Positions 1-9,576 of a DNA stretch of 46,793 nucleotides are shown in pieces (positions within the stretch are counted from its first letter, which is position 1; every line of letters begins with the position of its first letter). Source of the DNA: Spirochaetota bacterium. Lineage in GTDB: Bacteria > Spirochaetota > UBA4802 > UBA5550. Where the stretch lies: the NCBI GenBank assembly GCA_016928865.1, contig JAFGJX010000123.1:1-46793 (forward strand). The letters are read 5' to 3'. The translations under genes and the position numbers were made by a program. The notes below the pieces were generated by a model. The model searched no databases, was not told the DNA's origin, and saw nothing but the letters and a program-made list of their open reading frames with translations.

Positions 1-105
1 GGCGGCGCCGGTATAATTATCGTCAATAATCTGAATTTAGTATATTACGGTTCAAACGGCTCTGCGGGCAGATACACCGGCGCGGAAGCCTTTTCCCCAT
101 GGTGA
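1..105 (+). CDS. 3' end of an unknown gene cut by the window edge
   Basis: Frame 1 is open from the first base to a TGA at 103-105 and would encode the last 34 residues of a protein. The residues are glycine-, asparagine- and tyrosine-rich (for example IIIVNNLNLVYYGSNG) and end in AFSPW. That composition would fit the C-terminus of a secreted or surface protein, but the fragment is too short to identify and could be chance. A promoter-like TTGACA follows 7 bases after the stop, so it need not be co-transcribed with the next gene. Confidence 0.3.
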   Translation, partial: GGAGIIIVNNLNLVYYGSNGSAGRYTGAEAFSPW

Positions 106-112
106 ATAATTG

Positions 113-142
113 TTGACATATACGTCACGTAAAACGTCTTAT
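113..142 (+). promoter_or_regulatory. Candidate sigma-70 promoter for manC
   Basis: A perfect TTGACA lies at 113-118. A weak -10 match, TCTTAT (4 of 6), lies at 137-142 after an 18-base spacer. It is about 30 bases ahead of the manC start and in an AT-rich gap. The -10 is poor, so only the -35 is convincing. Confidence 0.35.
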
Positions 143-173
143 TCAAGATACGAAATTTATTTTTCTGGAACAG

Positions 174-1235
174 ATGATGAAAGTTATACCGGTTATCATG
201 GCGGGCGGCGCGGGGACCAGGCTCTGGCCTCTTTCCCGGGACGACAAGCCGAAGCAATTTCACAACCTCTCGGGACAGGGAACGCTTCTCGAGGAGACCA
301 TTCGGAGGATGCTGCCGCTCGGACCCGGGCAGGTCATCATCGTCACTTCAAAAAAACACGAGCACCTCTCGCGCGAAGAAATCGAAAAGTCCGGGGTCGC
401 GGGAACAGTGCTCTCCGAACCGCGGCCACGCAACACGGCAGCGGCCCTCTACTACGCGGCCCTCTATCTTGACAGGCTGTTCGAAGACTCAATTATGATC
501 TCGCTTCCGGCGGACCACCACATCCTGGACCGGGACGAATTTACTCGCATACTCCGCATGGGCATCCTGGAATCAGAAGCAGACCGTCTCGTCACCATCG
601 GCATACAGCCGACATATCCGGAAACCGGATACGGGTACATCAAGGCGATGGACGGAAAAGGCCCGATCCTGCCGATAGACACCTTCGTGGAGAAGCCGGA
701 CATCGATCGTGCGAGGCAGTACTTCGAGTCGGGCAGGTACTTCTGGAACAGCGGGATCTTTGTCTGGAAAACATCTGTGATACTCAGGCAGTACAGCGCT
801 CTGCTTCCCAATCTGGTGAAAGCCTTCTCGCCCCTGGCTGAGATGAGCGCGAAGGAGATCGCGTCGAATGATGGCGAACCGTGGGAGTTGAAGAAAAAGA
901 TATTCGACACGGTCGAGGCTGTTTCCATCGATTACGGCATCATGGAGCGTGCCAGCAACAGGGTCGTAATTCCCGGCGATTTCGGCTGGACAGACCTGGG
1001 AAGCTGGAAATCGATCGACGAAATCCTTCCGCCGGACGCAAACGCCAACCGGTCGCCGGATACAAAGCGCGCGGTTTTCCTCAACGCCAGCAACTGTTCG
1101 GTGTTCGCCGAGAGCAGCCGTGTCAGCGTGGTGGGCCTCTCCAATATCGTCGTTGTCGAAGCAGGAAACGAGATCCTGGTAATTGACAAGGACGCGTCCC
1201 AGGACGTAAAGAAGATTGTCGAGATGATCAAGTAA
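174..1235 (+). CDS. manC: Mannose-1-phosphate guanylyltransferase
   Basis: Predicted to transfer GMP from GTP to mannose-1-phosphate, making GDP-mannose for surface glycans in the cytoplasm. The N-terminus carries the nucleotidyltransferase signature GGAGTRLWPLSR with KPKQF a few residues on (residues 10-28). The sugar-binding FVEKP motif lies near residue 175, followed by SGIFVWK. At 353 residues it is the short form without the phosphomannose isomerase domain of bifunctional enzymes. Two adjacent ATGs (174, 177) are possible starts, with a weak GGA-type ribosome site upstream. It converges with the activase gene, leaving only four bases between the stops. No other GDP-sugar genes are visible nearby, so the glycan is unknown. 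Confidence 0.92.
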   Translation: MMKVIPVIMAGGAGTRLWPLSRDDKPKQFHNLSGQGTLLEETIRRMLPLGPGQVIIVTSKKHEHLSREEIEKSGVAGTVLSEPRPRNTAAALYYAALYLDRLFEDSIMISLPADHHILDRDEFTRILRMGILESEADRLVTIGIQPTYPETGYGYIKAMDGKGPILPIDTFVEKPDIDRARQYFESGRYFWNSGIFVWKTSVILRQYSALLPNLVKAFSPLAEMSAKEIASNDGEPWELKKKIFDTVEAVSIDYGIMERASNRVVIPGDFGWTDLGSWKSIDEILPPDANANRSPDTKRAVFLNASNCSVFAESSRVSVVGLSNIVVVEAGNEILVIDKDASQDVKKIVEMIK

Positions 1236-1239
1236 GGAG

Positions 1240-4200
1240 CTATCCCTTCATGATCTTACGGTCAAGCGTCACCGCTTCTTTACCCTCCCGGTCAACTAGG
1301 TCGTACACATCCGGGTTATGACGGAAGCGCAGCACATTGAGCATGAATATTTCCAGCTTGTTCACGATCCCCGGGGGAAGGATATCGCCGTCGATTTCCA
1401 CCGAGATAACCGGAAACCGTCGTTCGCGCGACCAGGGAGTGATAAGGCCCTCGATAACACGGCCGATCAGGCACGCAAACGGCGATATGTTCACGATGCC
1501 GGAATAATCATCCATCATCGCAGTGGCGGCGACCCCGCTCGAAATTGATATTTCGGAATAGAGGTCATCGCTGACGAAATGGTTCTGCGCGTTGCCCATG
1601 ATGTGTTCCATGTCATGCGGCGTCTTCGGGACAAGACCGGTAACGGCCAGGGCCTTTTTAACTTTACGCTCTACGCCGTGCTTATAGATCTCCTCCAGCT
1701 TCCACGCGATATAGTCGCGCAGCTCTCTGGAGAAGGGCTTCCAGTACCAGGGGAGCAGACGGAGCCTTTTCTGGATGTCATGCTTTCTCGTATGATCACA
1801 GTAATATATCCACTCGGTAATGCCCGACACCTTCGCGATGATGCCGCGGGCGCTGAACATGCGGATCAACTCATCGACGGCGAAATCGTCCCGACGCACG
1901 AATATTTCCCCCACGATCAAAACCTTGGGCGTTTCCTCCACCCTGCGCTTCAGTGGGATCTTCGCGATCTCCTCCGCGATGCTCGCGAGAGTGGGCAGCA
2001 CCTGGTCAATGTCCTTCTCGGTAACATCGATCAGCTCCTGCCACAGCTCGTCGTATTTCGCTATAGCCGTGACCGGATCCACCGCGCAGGTGCGGAGCGA
2101 CGTCTCTATGTCCTTCATGTAATCGGCGACCACGAGGCCCCACCAGGCGCTTTTGCTGAAATGCGGCCCCAGCTCGTTGTACGAATTGTCGGAATCAAGG
2201 GTGATGACCACCACGTTGTCAAACCGCATGTCCTTGAATAGATTTTCGTAAAAAACAAAATACTGGCCGGTGCGGCACGGCCCGGTGGTGGTGGGAACAA
2301 AGAGGCAATAGATGTCGTCCCTGTTGTACTTGTCCGAGGAAAAATAACGGAGGGCGGCCCCCAGCACCAGCTGCGATGGGAGGCATTCCTTTCCGGACAT
2401 ATGGTTGCGCGCCATCTGCAGGGTGTAGGTATCGGGCAGCGGCAGGGCTTCCGCGGTTATGCCCGCGGCCCTGAGCGACGCTGACAGGAGCTCCGTGGAG
2501 AGACGGCCCATGCTCGTCATGAGCATCTTCACGCGCGGGTTGCCAAAGAGCTCTATCTTCCGGTTGTTCTTTATGTCCATCAGGTGGAGCGGGTCCACGC
2601 CGTTGTTGATGAAGCGAAGCCCGTTATCATAGCGCTCCTCGCGTATCTGGTCAAGCTTGGAACGGTATCCCTCGATAATGTCCAGAAACGCCTCGACCCT
2701 TGTGTCCACTCCCGCGTCAGCGGAATGAGAATCCAACTCGAGGACCAGGAACGGTTTGGTGCCCATAATCCACTTCACGTAATGCAGCATGAAGGAGTCT
2801 GGCGCGCAGGAAAAATTGGTTATAAACGTGACAAAGATGTTAGGCTCGTCTTTCAGGAACACGCTCGCCTTCATGTCCTGCTGGCCATAATACCAGTACA
2901 TGTTATCGAAGATGCGCGCCTGCTCGATGGGCAGCATGTCAAAAGGAATGACGGAATACCCGCGGGTGACAAACTTGAGCGGGATGCCCATGTTCGCGTC
3001 CCTGGTGAAAGCGTTATAGGGCCTCCCCAGGATGGCTATGACCGGATGGTCGGCCGCCCGCGCCATTTCAAACGCTTCCCTGCCCATCTCCCGGTACCTG
3101 TTCCAGAATTCCTCCTGCTTCTCGCAGCCGACGGCGAAGGCCTTCCGAACCTCCCGCTCGGGAACGCCCAGGGCTTCGCCCATGCTGATGAATCCCTCAA
3201 CCGCTTTTTCCAGACCGAACTTGAAGCTCACGACCGGGGAGAGAAGCCTGTTTTCATCAACCTCGGGGAATGCCTTCTTGATGTAATACGGCAGCGATTG
3301 CGTGATAGGGCAGAAGGTTGCGTGTACATCGTCGACATAGCTCTCCAGGTCTCTGAAATGGGGAACAAACACGTAATCCAGGCCTGAATCGAGAATGTCC
3401 TGGACCGCTCCGTGGGCTATTTCGGCGGGAAAGCAATACGAGCCCTCAGTACGCGCCACGCCGTCATGGGATATCTCCTCGGACAGTCGCGTCTCGATCC
3501 CCAGGGTATGGAAAAACCAGGAATAGAGGGGCCAGAGGGTATAGACCGAAAAGGCCTTGGGAATACCCACGGTGAAATCTCGCTTCTTGACGAAATCCTC
3601 CTTTCGCGGCGCGATTTCGACGAACATCAGATGCTCCCGCTTATCTATGTAATTAAATACCTTCGCTTCATCGATCTTTTTCTTTTTTCTCATGTTCGCG
3701 TACTTGTTGCAACGGCCGCCGAACATGTACTTATGACCGTTCACATTCAGGACGCGGATGGGGCACTCGTTGTCGCACGCCTTGCAGGCGAACTCCCGCT
3801 CGTATACGATTTTCGTGTTCAGGATTGCGTCTATGTCGAAGCTGCCCTTGTCTATAACGCCTTCATCAAATTTCTGCTTGGCCAGAATCCCCACGCCGAA
3901 GCACCCCAGGAGCTCGGGATCGGGCGGAATGGTTATATTCTTTCCCGTGAGCATGGCAAAAGCGAGCGGTACCGCCTTGTTCAGCGCCACGCCCCCCTGG
4001 AGGACGATGTTGTTGCCGATGGTGCGGTTGCCCACCACCCGGTTCAGATAATTTGAAACGATCGAGGTGATTATCCCGGCCGTGATGTCCTCGCGCGAGG
4101 CCCCCAGCTGGATCGCCTTCCTGATATCCGAATTGATGAAGGCCGAGCACTGCTCGCCGAACTTGAGCGGCCCTTTCGCCCGCACGGCAATATCGCCGAT

Positions 4201-5553
4201 GTCGCGCACGTCGGTGATGTTCAGGTCTCCTGAGGCTGATTCCTCGAGGAAGGAGCCGGTTCCTGCCGAACAGGCCTCGTTCATGGCGTAATCGATGGGA
4301 ACCTTGTTTTTTAGCAGCGCATATTTCGCGTCCTGCCCGCCGATTTCGAAAATGGTATCGATGTCCGGTTTGAAATAGGTGGTGCCCACCGCGTGGGCGA
4401 TGATCTCGTTGTAAACGGCCGGCGTTTCAAGGAACACTCCCAGTATCTCCCGCGACGATCCGGTCGTGGAAGCGATCGTGATGTTGATATTCGCATCGCC
4501 GATCTGCTTCGCGAGCTGTTTCTTGACCTCGACCAGGCACTCTTTGAGCGCGTTCACCGGGTCGCCGTGGGTGCGCCCGTAATGGGAGGCCACGATCTCG
4601 TCGGTGTCGATATCGATGAGGGCCACCTTGGTGGTGGTCGATCCGCCGTCCACTCCCAGGATGTACTCGCCGCCCGGCTTCGCAGCGCCCCGCTTCGCGG
4701 TCAGGTAATTCACCTGCCCCGACGCGGATTCAAGGCTCTGGTAGCGCGCGAATTCTATCTTCTGGGGCTTGAACAGGTTTCCAAGACCAGGGAAGGGGCT
4801 CCCTGACGAATCCGCCAGGCAGGCCGCTCCAAAGGCCTCGATATACGGCGCCTCCTCCGGCACGATAAACTCGATGTCGGGCAGCTTCTCTTTCAGAAAT
4901 CTGATGATATACCTGTTCCGGGTAACGCCGCCGGCGAGAAGCACGCGGCCGTTCCTGATCCGCGCGCGTTTGAGGAAGTCGGTCACCTTTGTCGCCATTA
5001 CGTCGGAAAGGGACAGCACGATATCGGCCTTGGTTGCCTCCCCCTTGTTGAGCTTGTGGGTACAGTCGCTCTTCATGAACACCGAACACCGCGATGACAT
5101 ATGGCAGACCCTCGCGGTTTCTGGCAGCCTGTCAACATCGCCAAGCCTGAGGTCCATCCTGCCAAGCTGTTGCTTGAAGAATTCTCCGGTTCCAGACGCG
5201 CACTTGTTCCCCGCAAAGCTGGTAATGATCCTTCCGTTTTCATCGATCGTATACACGACAAAATTTTCACCGCCGAGCGATACAACGGCGTCCACTTTCA
5301 GATTCAGGCGCTTTAAAGCCTCCTCGATGCAGATCGATTCGACGACGTTGTTCATGTTCAGGAGATAGCGGCCTTCCGTACCGGTGACTATCGAGGAAAC
5401 ACCTGCCGGCAGGCTTTTATCCATCAGCACGCCCCTGAGGGTTTCGATAAAATTACCCTCGTGGGCTACATTCGTTTTCCAATGAATTCGGCCATCGTCG
5501 AGCAGCACGGCCTTGATGCTTGAAGACCCAATATTGATACCAAGACTTTGCAT
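1240..5553 (-). CDS. Giant CoA-dehydratase activase-like protein with two ASKHA ATPase domains
   Basis: This 1437-residue protein belongs to the BadF/BadG/BcrA/HgdC family of ATP-dependent activators. Two ASKHA ATPase domains occur in tandem: the first at about 1-250 (LGINIGSSSIKAV), the second at about 297-575 (LGVDGGSTTTKVA). Each keeps the two cysteines that in HgdC hold a bridging [4Fe-4S] cluster: C118 in CASGTGEF with C156, and C428 in CSAGTGSF with C469. A cysteine patch (CKACDNECPI) follows near residue 600, then DUF2229/COG3580- and COG3581-like regions related to HgdB/double-cubane reductases. The ATG at 5553 is chosen because GAGGAGG lies just upstream; a TTG further out would swallow that site. 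Probably an ATP-driven low-potential electron donor or reductase. The substrate is unknown and no dehydratase subunits are adjacent. Confidence 0.88.
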   Translation of the reverse strand: MQSLGINIGSSSIKAVLLDDGRIHWKTNVAHEGNFIETLRGVLMDKSLPAGVSSIVTGTEGRYLLNMNNVVESICIEEALKRLNLKVDAVVSLGGENFVVYTIDENGRIITSFAGNKCASGTGEFFKQQLGRMDLRLGDVDRLPETARVCHMSSRCSVFMKSDCTHKLNKGEATKADIVLSLSDVMATKVTDFLKRARIRNGRVLLAGGVTRNRYIIRFLKEKLPDIEFIVPEEAPYIEAFGAACLADSSGSPFPGLGNLFKPQKIEFARYQSLESASGQVNYLTAKRGAAKPGGEYILGVDGGSTTTKVALIDIDTDEIVASHYGRTHGDPVNALKECLVEVKKQLAKQIGDANINITIASTTGSSREILGVFLETPAVYNEIIAHAVGTTYFKPDIDTIFEIGGQDAKYALLKNKVPIDYAMNEACSAGTGSFLEESASGDLNITDVRDIGDIAVRAKGPLKFGEQCSAFINSDIRKAIQLGASREDITAGIITSIVSNYLNRVVGNRTIGNNIVLQGGVALNKAVPLAFAMLTGKNITIPPDPELLGCFGVGILAKQKFDEGVIDKGSFDIDAILNTKIVYEREFACKACDNECPIRVLNVNGHKYMFGGRCNKYANMRKKKKIDEAKVFNYIDKREHLMFVEIAPRKEDFVKKRDFTVGIPKAFSVYTLWPLYSWFFHTLGIETRLSEEISHDGVARTEGSYCFPAEIAHGAVQDILDSGLDYVFVPHFRDLESYVDDVHATFCPITQSLPYYIKKAFPEVDENRLLSPVVSFKFGLEKAVEGFISMGEALGVPEREVRKAFAVGCEKQEEFWNRYREMGREAFEMARAADHPVIAILGRPYNAFTRDANMGIPLKFVTRGYSVIPFDMLPIEQARIFDNMYWYYGQQDMKASVFLKDEPNIFVTFITNFSCAPDSFMLHYVKWIMGTKPFLVLELDSHSADAGVDTRVEAFLDIIEGYRSKLDQIREERYDNGLRFINNGVDPLHLMDIKNNRKIELFGNPRVKMLMTSMGRLSTELLSASLRAAGITAEALPLPDTYTLQMARNHMSGKECLPSQLVLGAALRYFSSDKYNRDDIYCLFVPTTTGPCRTGQYFVFYENLFKDMRFDNVVVITLDSDNSYNELGPHFSKSAWWGLVVADYMKDIETSLRTCAVDPVTAIAKYDELWQELIDVTEKDIDQVLPTLASIAEEIAKIPLKRRVEETPKVLIVGEIFVRRDDFAVDELIRMFSARGIIAKVSGITEWIYYCDHTRKHDIQKRLRLLPWYWKPFSRELRDYIAWKLEEIYKHGVERKVKKALAVTGLVPKTPHDMEHIMGNAQNHFVSDDLYSEISISSGVAATAMMDDYSGIVNISPFACLIGRVIEGLITPWSRERRFPVISVEIDGDILPPGIVNKLEIFMLNVLRFRHNPDVYDLVDREGKEAVTLDRKIMKG

Positions 5554-5947
5554 GGAAAACTCCTCCTCGAACAACTGTCATCTTTTTTTAAAAAAGGGAA
5601 GTGCGGTTTGTATCGCGCCCTTTTGATAACACAAGCACGCTGATGCTTATAAAATAAGCAATCCTTGATTTGTGACTATAAATATACCGATATTTTTTTT
5701 GTCTATAAAGATTTTTATCAATCCATTCTTTCCTGTCCCTGTGAAAATTACGGAGCCGGATATCCGGACGGTCAGGCCGATTAAAAACGCGGTCAATGAC
5801 AGATATTCACCTAATTTAAAAATTTAAAGAATAAATACTGGAATATTTTTATTAAATATGCCATACTTGGCACAATTAATACAATTTTCTGATATTATGT
5901 CGCACTATGTGCGTGAGCAAGGGAACGTTTTTGATTAAGGCGTGTCA
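5554..5947. other. AT-rich divergent intergenic region
   Basis: About 390 bases separate the activase (minus) and the response regulator (plus), so promoters for both should lie here. An inverted repeat TGCTTAT-AAA-ATAAGCA (5644-5660) lies on the activase side and is operator-like. Near 5869 a TTGGCA precedes AT-rich sequence, but no well-spaced -10 could be assigned. No ORF with coding character was seen. Confidence 0.4.
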
Positions 5948-7288
5948 ATGAGTAAAAAGATACTGCTCGTAGAAGACGAGAAAACAACGATACTGCTTAT
6001 CAATAAATTTATTGAAGAGATAGGGCATCGTATCATCAAGATAGTTGCAACCGGCGAGGAAGCCGTCCACGAAACGATTCACCTCAACCCTGACCTGATC
6101 CTCATGGACATCATGCTGGAAGGGGAGCTCGACGGAATCGAAGCGACGCGAAAGATAAACGAAACCAGCAGTGTCCCGGTCGTATACATCACTTCCAGCT
6201 CCGACGACATCACACTGAAGAGAGCGCTCACGACAGATCCGTCCGGATACATCGTAAAGCCCCCTGATAAGAAAGAGCTCAAATCGGCAATAGATCTCGC
6301 GCTGCTCCGCCATGAAATGGAAGACCGGCTCAAGGAGAGCGAACTCAGGTTTTTCACCATACTTAACAGTATCGGCGACGCGGTGTTCGTCATGGATACC
6401 ACCGACCAGATCACTTATGTCAATCCAATTGCCGAAAAAATCACCGAGCTGACCATCGACAGGCTGATAGGAAAAAAATTCAACGAAGTCATGCAGATAC
6501 GATACAACGGGATGCATGACGATAAGGCGACTGCGATCAATATCCATTACAATTATTTCATCTCACCGAGCGGCAGACACGTGCCGGTCGATTTCAGCCT
6601 GTCACCCATTAACGACATCAACGGCGAAAAGTCGGGCTCGGTAATAATTCTGAGAGACGACACGGAACGGGTCAAATCGGAAATCAGGCTGAAGGAGAGC
6701 TTAAGCCAGATCAAGAAATCCATCAGTGGAATTATCCAGGCTATGGCGCAGACGCTGGAAACCCGCGATCCCTATACCGCCGGCCACCAGCGCAGGGTCG
6801 CGGACATCGCCAGAACAATAGCAACGGAGATGAACCTTTCGGACAAGGATGTCGAAGGCATATATATGGCCGGGATCATCCATGACCTTGGCAAAATTTG
6901 CATCCCTACCGAGATATTGAGCAAGCCGGGAAGGCTGTCGCCGATTGAATTCGAGCTTATCAAAACACACCCGCAGATAGGATACGACATATTGAATACG
7001 ATCGAGTTTCCCTGGCCCCTTGCGGAAATGGTGTATCAACATCACGAATGGCTGAACGGATCGGGGTATCCCCGCGGTCTTGCCGGAAAGGACATCCTGC
7101 TCGGAGCGCGCATACTCTGCGTCGCCGACGTGGTGGAGGCCATGGCCTCCGACAGGCCCTATCGCCCTTCGTTGGGGATAGACGCCGCACTGTCCGAGAT
7201 TTCAGACAAGCAGGGAAAGCTCTTTGATGCGGATGTCGTGAAAATCTGCATCAACTTGTTCAGGAACAAAAAATACCGCATGGCGTAG
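5948..7288 (+). CDS. Response regulator with REC, PAS and HD-GYP domains
   Basis: Predicted two-component output protein that degrades cyclic di-GMP. The REC domain covers residues 1-120, with acidic residues E9-D11, phospho-acceptor D54 in LILMDIML and the conserved lysine in YIVKPP. A PAS domain follows at about 130-245 (RFFTILNSIGDAVFVMD). The C-terminal HD-GYP phosphodiesterase (about 260-446) has HDLGKICIP and HHEWLNGSGYP. The ATG at 5948 fits an AAGG ribosome site at 5937-5940 better than a GTG two codons upstream. No histidine kinase is adjacent, so it is an orphan whose PAS domain may sense a separate signal. It converges with the acetyltransferase gene. Confidence 0.93.
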   Translation: MSKKILLVEDEKTTILLINKFIEEIGHRIIKIVATGEEAVHETIHLNPDLILMDIMLEGELDGIEATRKINETSSVPVVYITSSSDDITLKRALTTDPSGYIVKPPDKKELKSAIDLALLRHEMEDRLKESELRFFTILNSIGDAVFVMDTTDQITYVNPIAEKITELTIDRLIGKKFNEVMQIRYNGMHDDKATAINIHYNYFISPSGRHVPVDFSLSPINDINGEKSGSVIILRDDTERVKSEIRLKESLSQIKKSISGIIQAMAQTLETRDPYTAGHQRRVADIARTIATEMNLSDKDVEGIYMAGIIHDLGKICIPTEILSKPGRLSPIEFELIKTHPQIGYDILNTIEFPWPLAEMVYQHHEWLNGSGYPRGLAGKDILLGARILCVADVVEAMASDRPYRPSLGIDAALSEISDKQGKLFDADVVKICINLFRNKKYRMA

Positions 7289-7316
7289 CTGAATCCGCTC
7301 GGGTGCGGGGATACCG

Positions 7317-7793
7317 CTATCCCATGCGGAACATCATTATCTTCGTATCGACCCCGTCATTGTCCAGGGCCGCGCCCACAACCTCCCACCCGCGTTTCGC
7401 ATAGTATCTCTCGAGCTGTTCCATGTTTGCCTGGCCGAGAAAGAGATTTACACTGGCGAAACCGAGCTCCCGGGCGCGCGCAAGCACAGTCCGAACCAAT
7501 GCATGGCCCGTGCCGCGACTCCGCGCCTCGGGCACAACATACAGCGAGGAGAGCCATGGATTGAGATCCTTCCGGGACCAGAGGTCGTCAAGCTTCAGGG
7601 TCACCATGCCCGCGGGCCTGCCTTCATCCATGGCCACAAAGCTTTGCGGCAGTGAATTGTCCTTTGTTCGCGCCAGATAGGTATGCAGCACAAGGCTGAA
7701 ATCTATTGAGCGGTGACGATACCATTCATTGTATGACCATCTGGCCAGGAGCGGACCAAGCTCAGGAACCATGTGCAGCGGTATTATTTCCAT
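7317..7793 (-). CDS. GNAT-family N-acetyltransferase
   Basis: A 158-residue single-domain protein of the GCN5-related acetyltransferase fold. The acetyl-CoA pyrophosphate-binding segment reads VPEARSRGTGHALVRTVL (about residues 87-104), containing the R-x-x-G-x-G core. It is followed by the usual beta-strand and ERYYAKRGWEVVG near the C-terminus. The N-terminus (MEIIPLHMVPELGPLLARWSY) resembles amino-group acetyltransferases of small molecules. The acceptor cannot be predicted. It stands alone, convergent with the HD-GYP gene, and has no strong ribosome site at its ATG. Confidence 0.85.
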   Translation of the reverse strand: MEIIPLHMVPELGPLLARWSYNEWYRHRSIDFSLVLHTYLARTKDNSLPQSFVAMDEGRPAGMVTLKLDDLWSRKDLNPWLSSLYVVPEARSRGTGHALVRTVLARARELGFASVNLFLGQANMEQLERYYAKRGWEVVGAALDNDGVDTKIMMFRMG

Positions 7794-8144
7794 AGCGGTT
7801 TACCCTTCGCGCACCCGACATGATCTACACGCGAAATCCGGAGAATCAATCATGCAGAACGCGGGCGCAAAAGTCAAGCCCGGTATAGCTTCAGGCTGGA
7901 ATATCAAGCCCTGCCTATGAACGCGACCGGCAGCCCTATACAACAGCCGCTCTAATGCGCCGTTAAAACGCACTCACCTACCCCCCGGAGCAGCTGGCTG
8001 TCGGGCGCTCGTTTTTGATTTTTATCGCATAATTCCTTGACAATTCGATGTGAACATGATACGCAACCTGTTACAAGAAAAAATATTCCACTCCGTTGAA
8101 CCAATCGATAGCAGGATAACACAAATAAACAAGGGGGTCCACCG
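7794..8144. other. Intergenic region with LysM-gene leader
   Basis: About 350 bases with no convincing coding sequence. A consensus TTGACA lies at 8037-8042, roughly 100 bases ahead of the LysM gene on the plus strand. The sequence 17 bases on (TACGCA) is a poor -10, so the promoter is tentative. No terminator or structured RNA was recognised. Confidence 0.35.
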
Positions 8145-9023
8145 ATGGCAACGTATTACAGAAAAATCAAGGGGAAGACTTACGATAAAGCTCTGCTCGA
8201 TGCCGCGGAAAAATCGGTAAAGGGAAGGGGCGACGGCCGTATCTCATTGAGTGACGCTAAAAAGATACTCGGCAAGGTCAAAGATTCAACCGGTTATACC
8301 GATATTGAAAAGCGGACCATGCAGTACATTCGCGACAAATTCGATTTCACCCCGGAATCGGACAGGTGGTTTCGCACGGAAATAAGGAAATGGGCTGCAA
8401 AAAAAAGCTCCGGCGGCGCACCCGCGAAAAAAACATCAAAGAAATCAGCTAAAAAAACAGCGAAAAAAGCTGCTAAAAAAACAGCTCCCCCAAAAAAAAC
8501 TGCGGCAAAAAAATCCGCGGCAGCCGTTTTCCGCGATGAGCCATACGTAGAAAGCGAGATATCCACGCCGGTCAGACCAAGAGAGCCGAAAAAGCCTTCC
8601 GGCAAGATGAGTCTGATAATGAGACTGCTCTTAATCGTCCTTATTATCGCCATTCTCTTCATCATCGCCATGATAGTATCGCCGAACTTCCGGGACCAGG
8701 TCAAAGGAAGATTCTGCCCGTCCGAGATATCAATCAAGCAGGATGAGCCCCTCCAGGTCCAGGAGCAGAAAACCGTGGACAGCAAGCCCCGGGAGGATGT
8801 CGTTACCGACGAGAGCAAGCCTGCCGCGCCGGTGGAAGAAAAGGGTGATTTCTACGTCGTTCAGGTCAAAGACGACCTGGTATCAATAAGCGAAAAACAG
8901 CTGGGCGATTCCAAGCGGTGGATTGATATCTACAACGCCAACCGGGACAAGATACAGTATCCGACATTGATATTCCCTGGGCAAAAGCTTAAAATGCCGC
9001 CGGCGAAAAACGAAAATAATTGA
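8145..9023 (+). CDS. Membrane-anchored LysM protein with histone-like Lys/Ala tract
   Basis: The 292-residue product has four parts. Residues 1-85 form a soluble helical domain (FTPESDRWFRTEIRKWAAKK at its end). Residues about 86-127 are a low-complexity tract of KK[TSA] repeats like histone H1 tails. A single membrane helix lies at about 160-182 (LLLIVLIIAILFIIAMIV). A C-terminal LysM domain (about 232-288) carries the YNANRDKIQYPTLIFPGQKL core. LysM binds peptidoglycan, so the C-terminus should be periplasmic and the basic half cytoplasmic. The ATG follows AAGGGGG. A role linking the envelope to nucleic acid or another polyanion is conceivable but is pure inference. Confidence 0.8.
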   Translation: MATYYRKIKGKTYDKALLDAAEKSVKGRGDGRISLSDAKKILGKVKDSTGYTDIEKRTMQYIRDKFDFTPESDRWFRTEIRKWAAKKSSGGAPAKKTSKKSAKKTAKKAAKKTAPPKKTAAKKSAAAVFRDEPYVESEISTPVRPREPKKPSGKMSLIMRLLLIVLIIAILFIIAMIVSPNFRDQVKGRFCPSEISIKQDEPLQVQEQKTVDSKPREDVVTDESKPAAPVEEKGDFYVVQVKDDLVSISEKQLGDSKRWIDIYNANRDKIQYPTLIFPGQKLKMPPAKNENN

Positions 9024-9068
9024 CGAAAAATAACCTCCTGATACGCCGGTCACGTGAGGGTGCAGCTG

Positions 9069-9560
9069 ATGAAACAATGTCATCTGGTAATACGTGAATC
9101 GGAAAAAGGAAAGGCCGTTTATGCGGATGCCGACATCCGGAAGGGTGAATTCGTGTGCGAATTCACCGGTCCGGTATGCACCATGTGCGAATACAAAAAC
9201 ATGCATGACCCCCTGAACAATCACTATCTCCAGATAGACGAAGACCTGTTCATGGGCCCCTCCGGAAACGCCGACGACCTCATCAATCATTCCTGCAATC
9301 CAAACGGCGGGCTTGTCTATCGCGACGGGAGGATCGAATTCATCGCAATCCGGGACATACGAAAAGGCGAAGAGCTCTCCTTCGATTACTCCACCACGAT
9401 GGATGAGGACTGCTGGGAGATGGACTGCCTCTGCGGCGAGGAGAATTGCCGCGGGAAGGTACGCGACTTCAAGCATCTTCCCAGGGTGCTGCAGGAAAAA
9501 TACATTGCCCTGGGCGTGGTCTTGCCCTATATCGTGAAAAGGATCAAGACCCGATCCTGA
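9069..9560 (+). CDS. SET-domain protein, putative lysine methyltransferase
   Basis: A compact 163-residue SET protein. Hallmarks are ADDLINHSCNPNG (the N-H-S-C SAM-binding knot), IRKGEELSFDYS with the catalytic-type tyrosine, and a post-SET cysteine group CLCGEENCRG that would bind zinc with a cysteine from the knot. SET enzymes methylate protein lysines using SAM. Bacterial members have few known substrates. The ATG at 9069 is favoured over a GTG at 9054 because GAGGG at 9056-9060 is well spaced from it. It starts 45 bases after the LysM gene, whose lysine-rich tract is a tempting but untested substrate. It converges with agmatinase. Confidence 0.87.
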   Translation: MKQCHLVIRESEKGKAVYADADIRKGEFVCEFTGPVCTMCEYKNMHDPLNNHYLQIDEDLFMGPSGNADDLINHSCNPNGGLVYRDGRIEFIAIRDIRKGEELSFDYSTTMDEDCWEMDCLCGEENCRGKVRDFKHLPRVLQEKYIALGVVLPYIVKRIKTRS

Positions 9561-9576
9561 ACCGGGTGTTCCGGCA

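Noticed and set aside
1318..5368. Several long plus-strand open frames opposite the activase
   Set aside because: They are antisense shadows of a high-GC gene with intact domains on the minus strand.
5869..5890. TTGGCAC resembling a sigma-54 -24 element
   Set aside because: The matching -12 GC element is missing at the required spacing.
7308..7323. GGGATA-CCGC-TATCCC between the HD-GYP and GNAT genes
   Set aside because: Only six pairs and no T-tract, so weak as a terminator.
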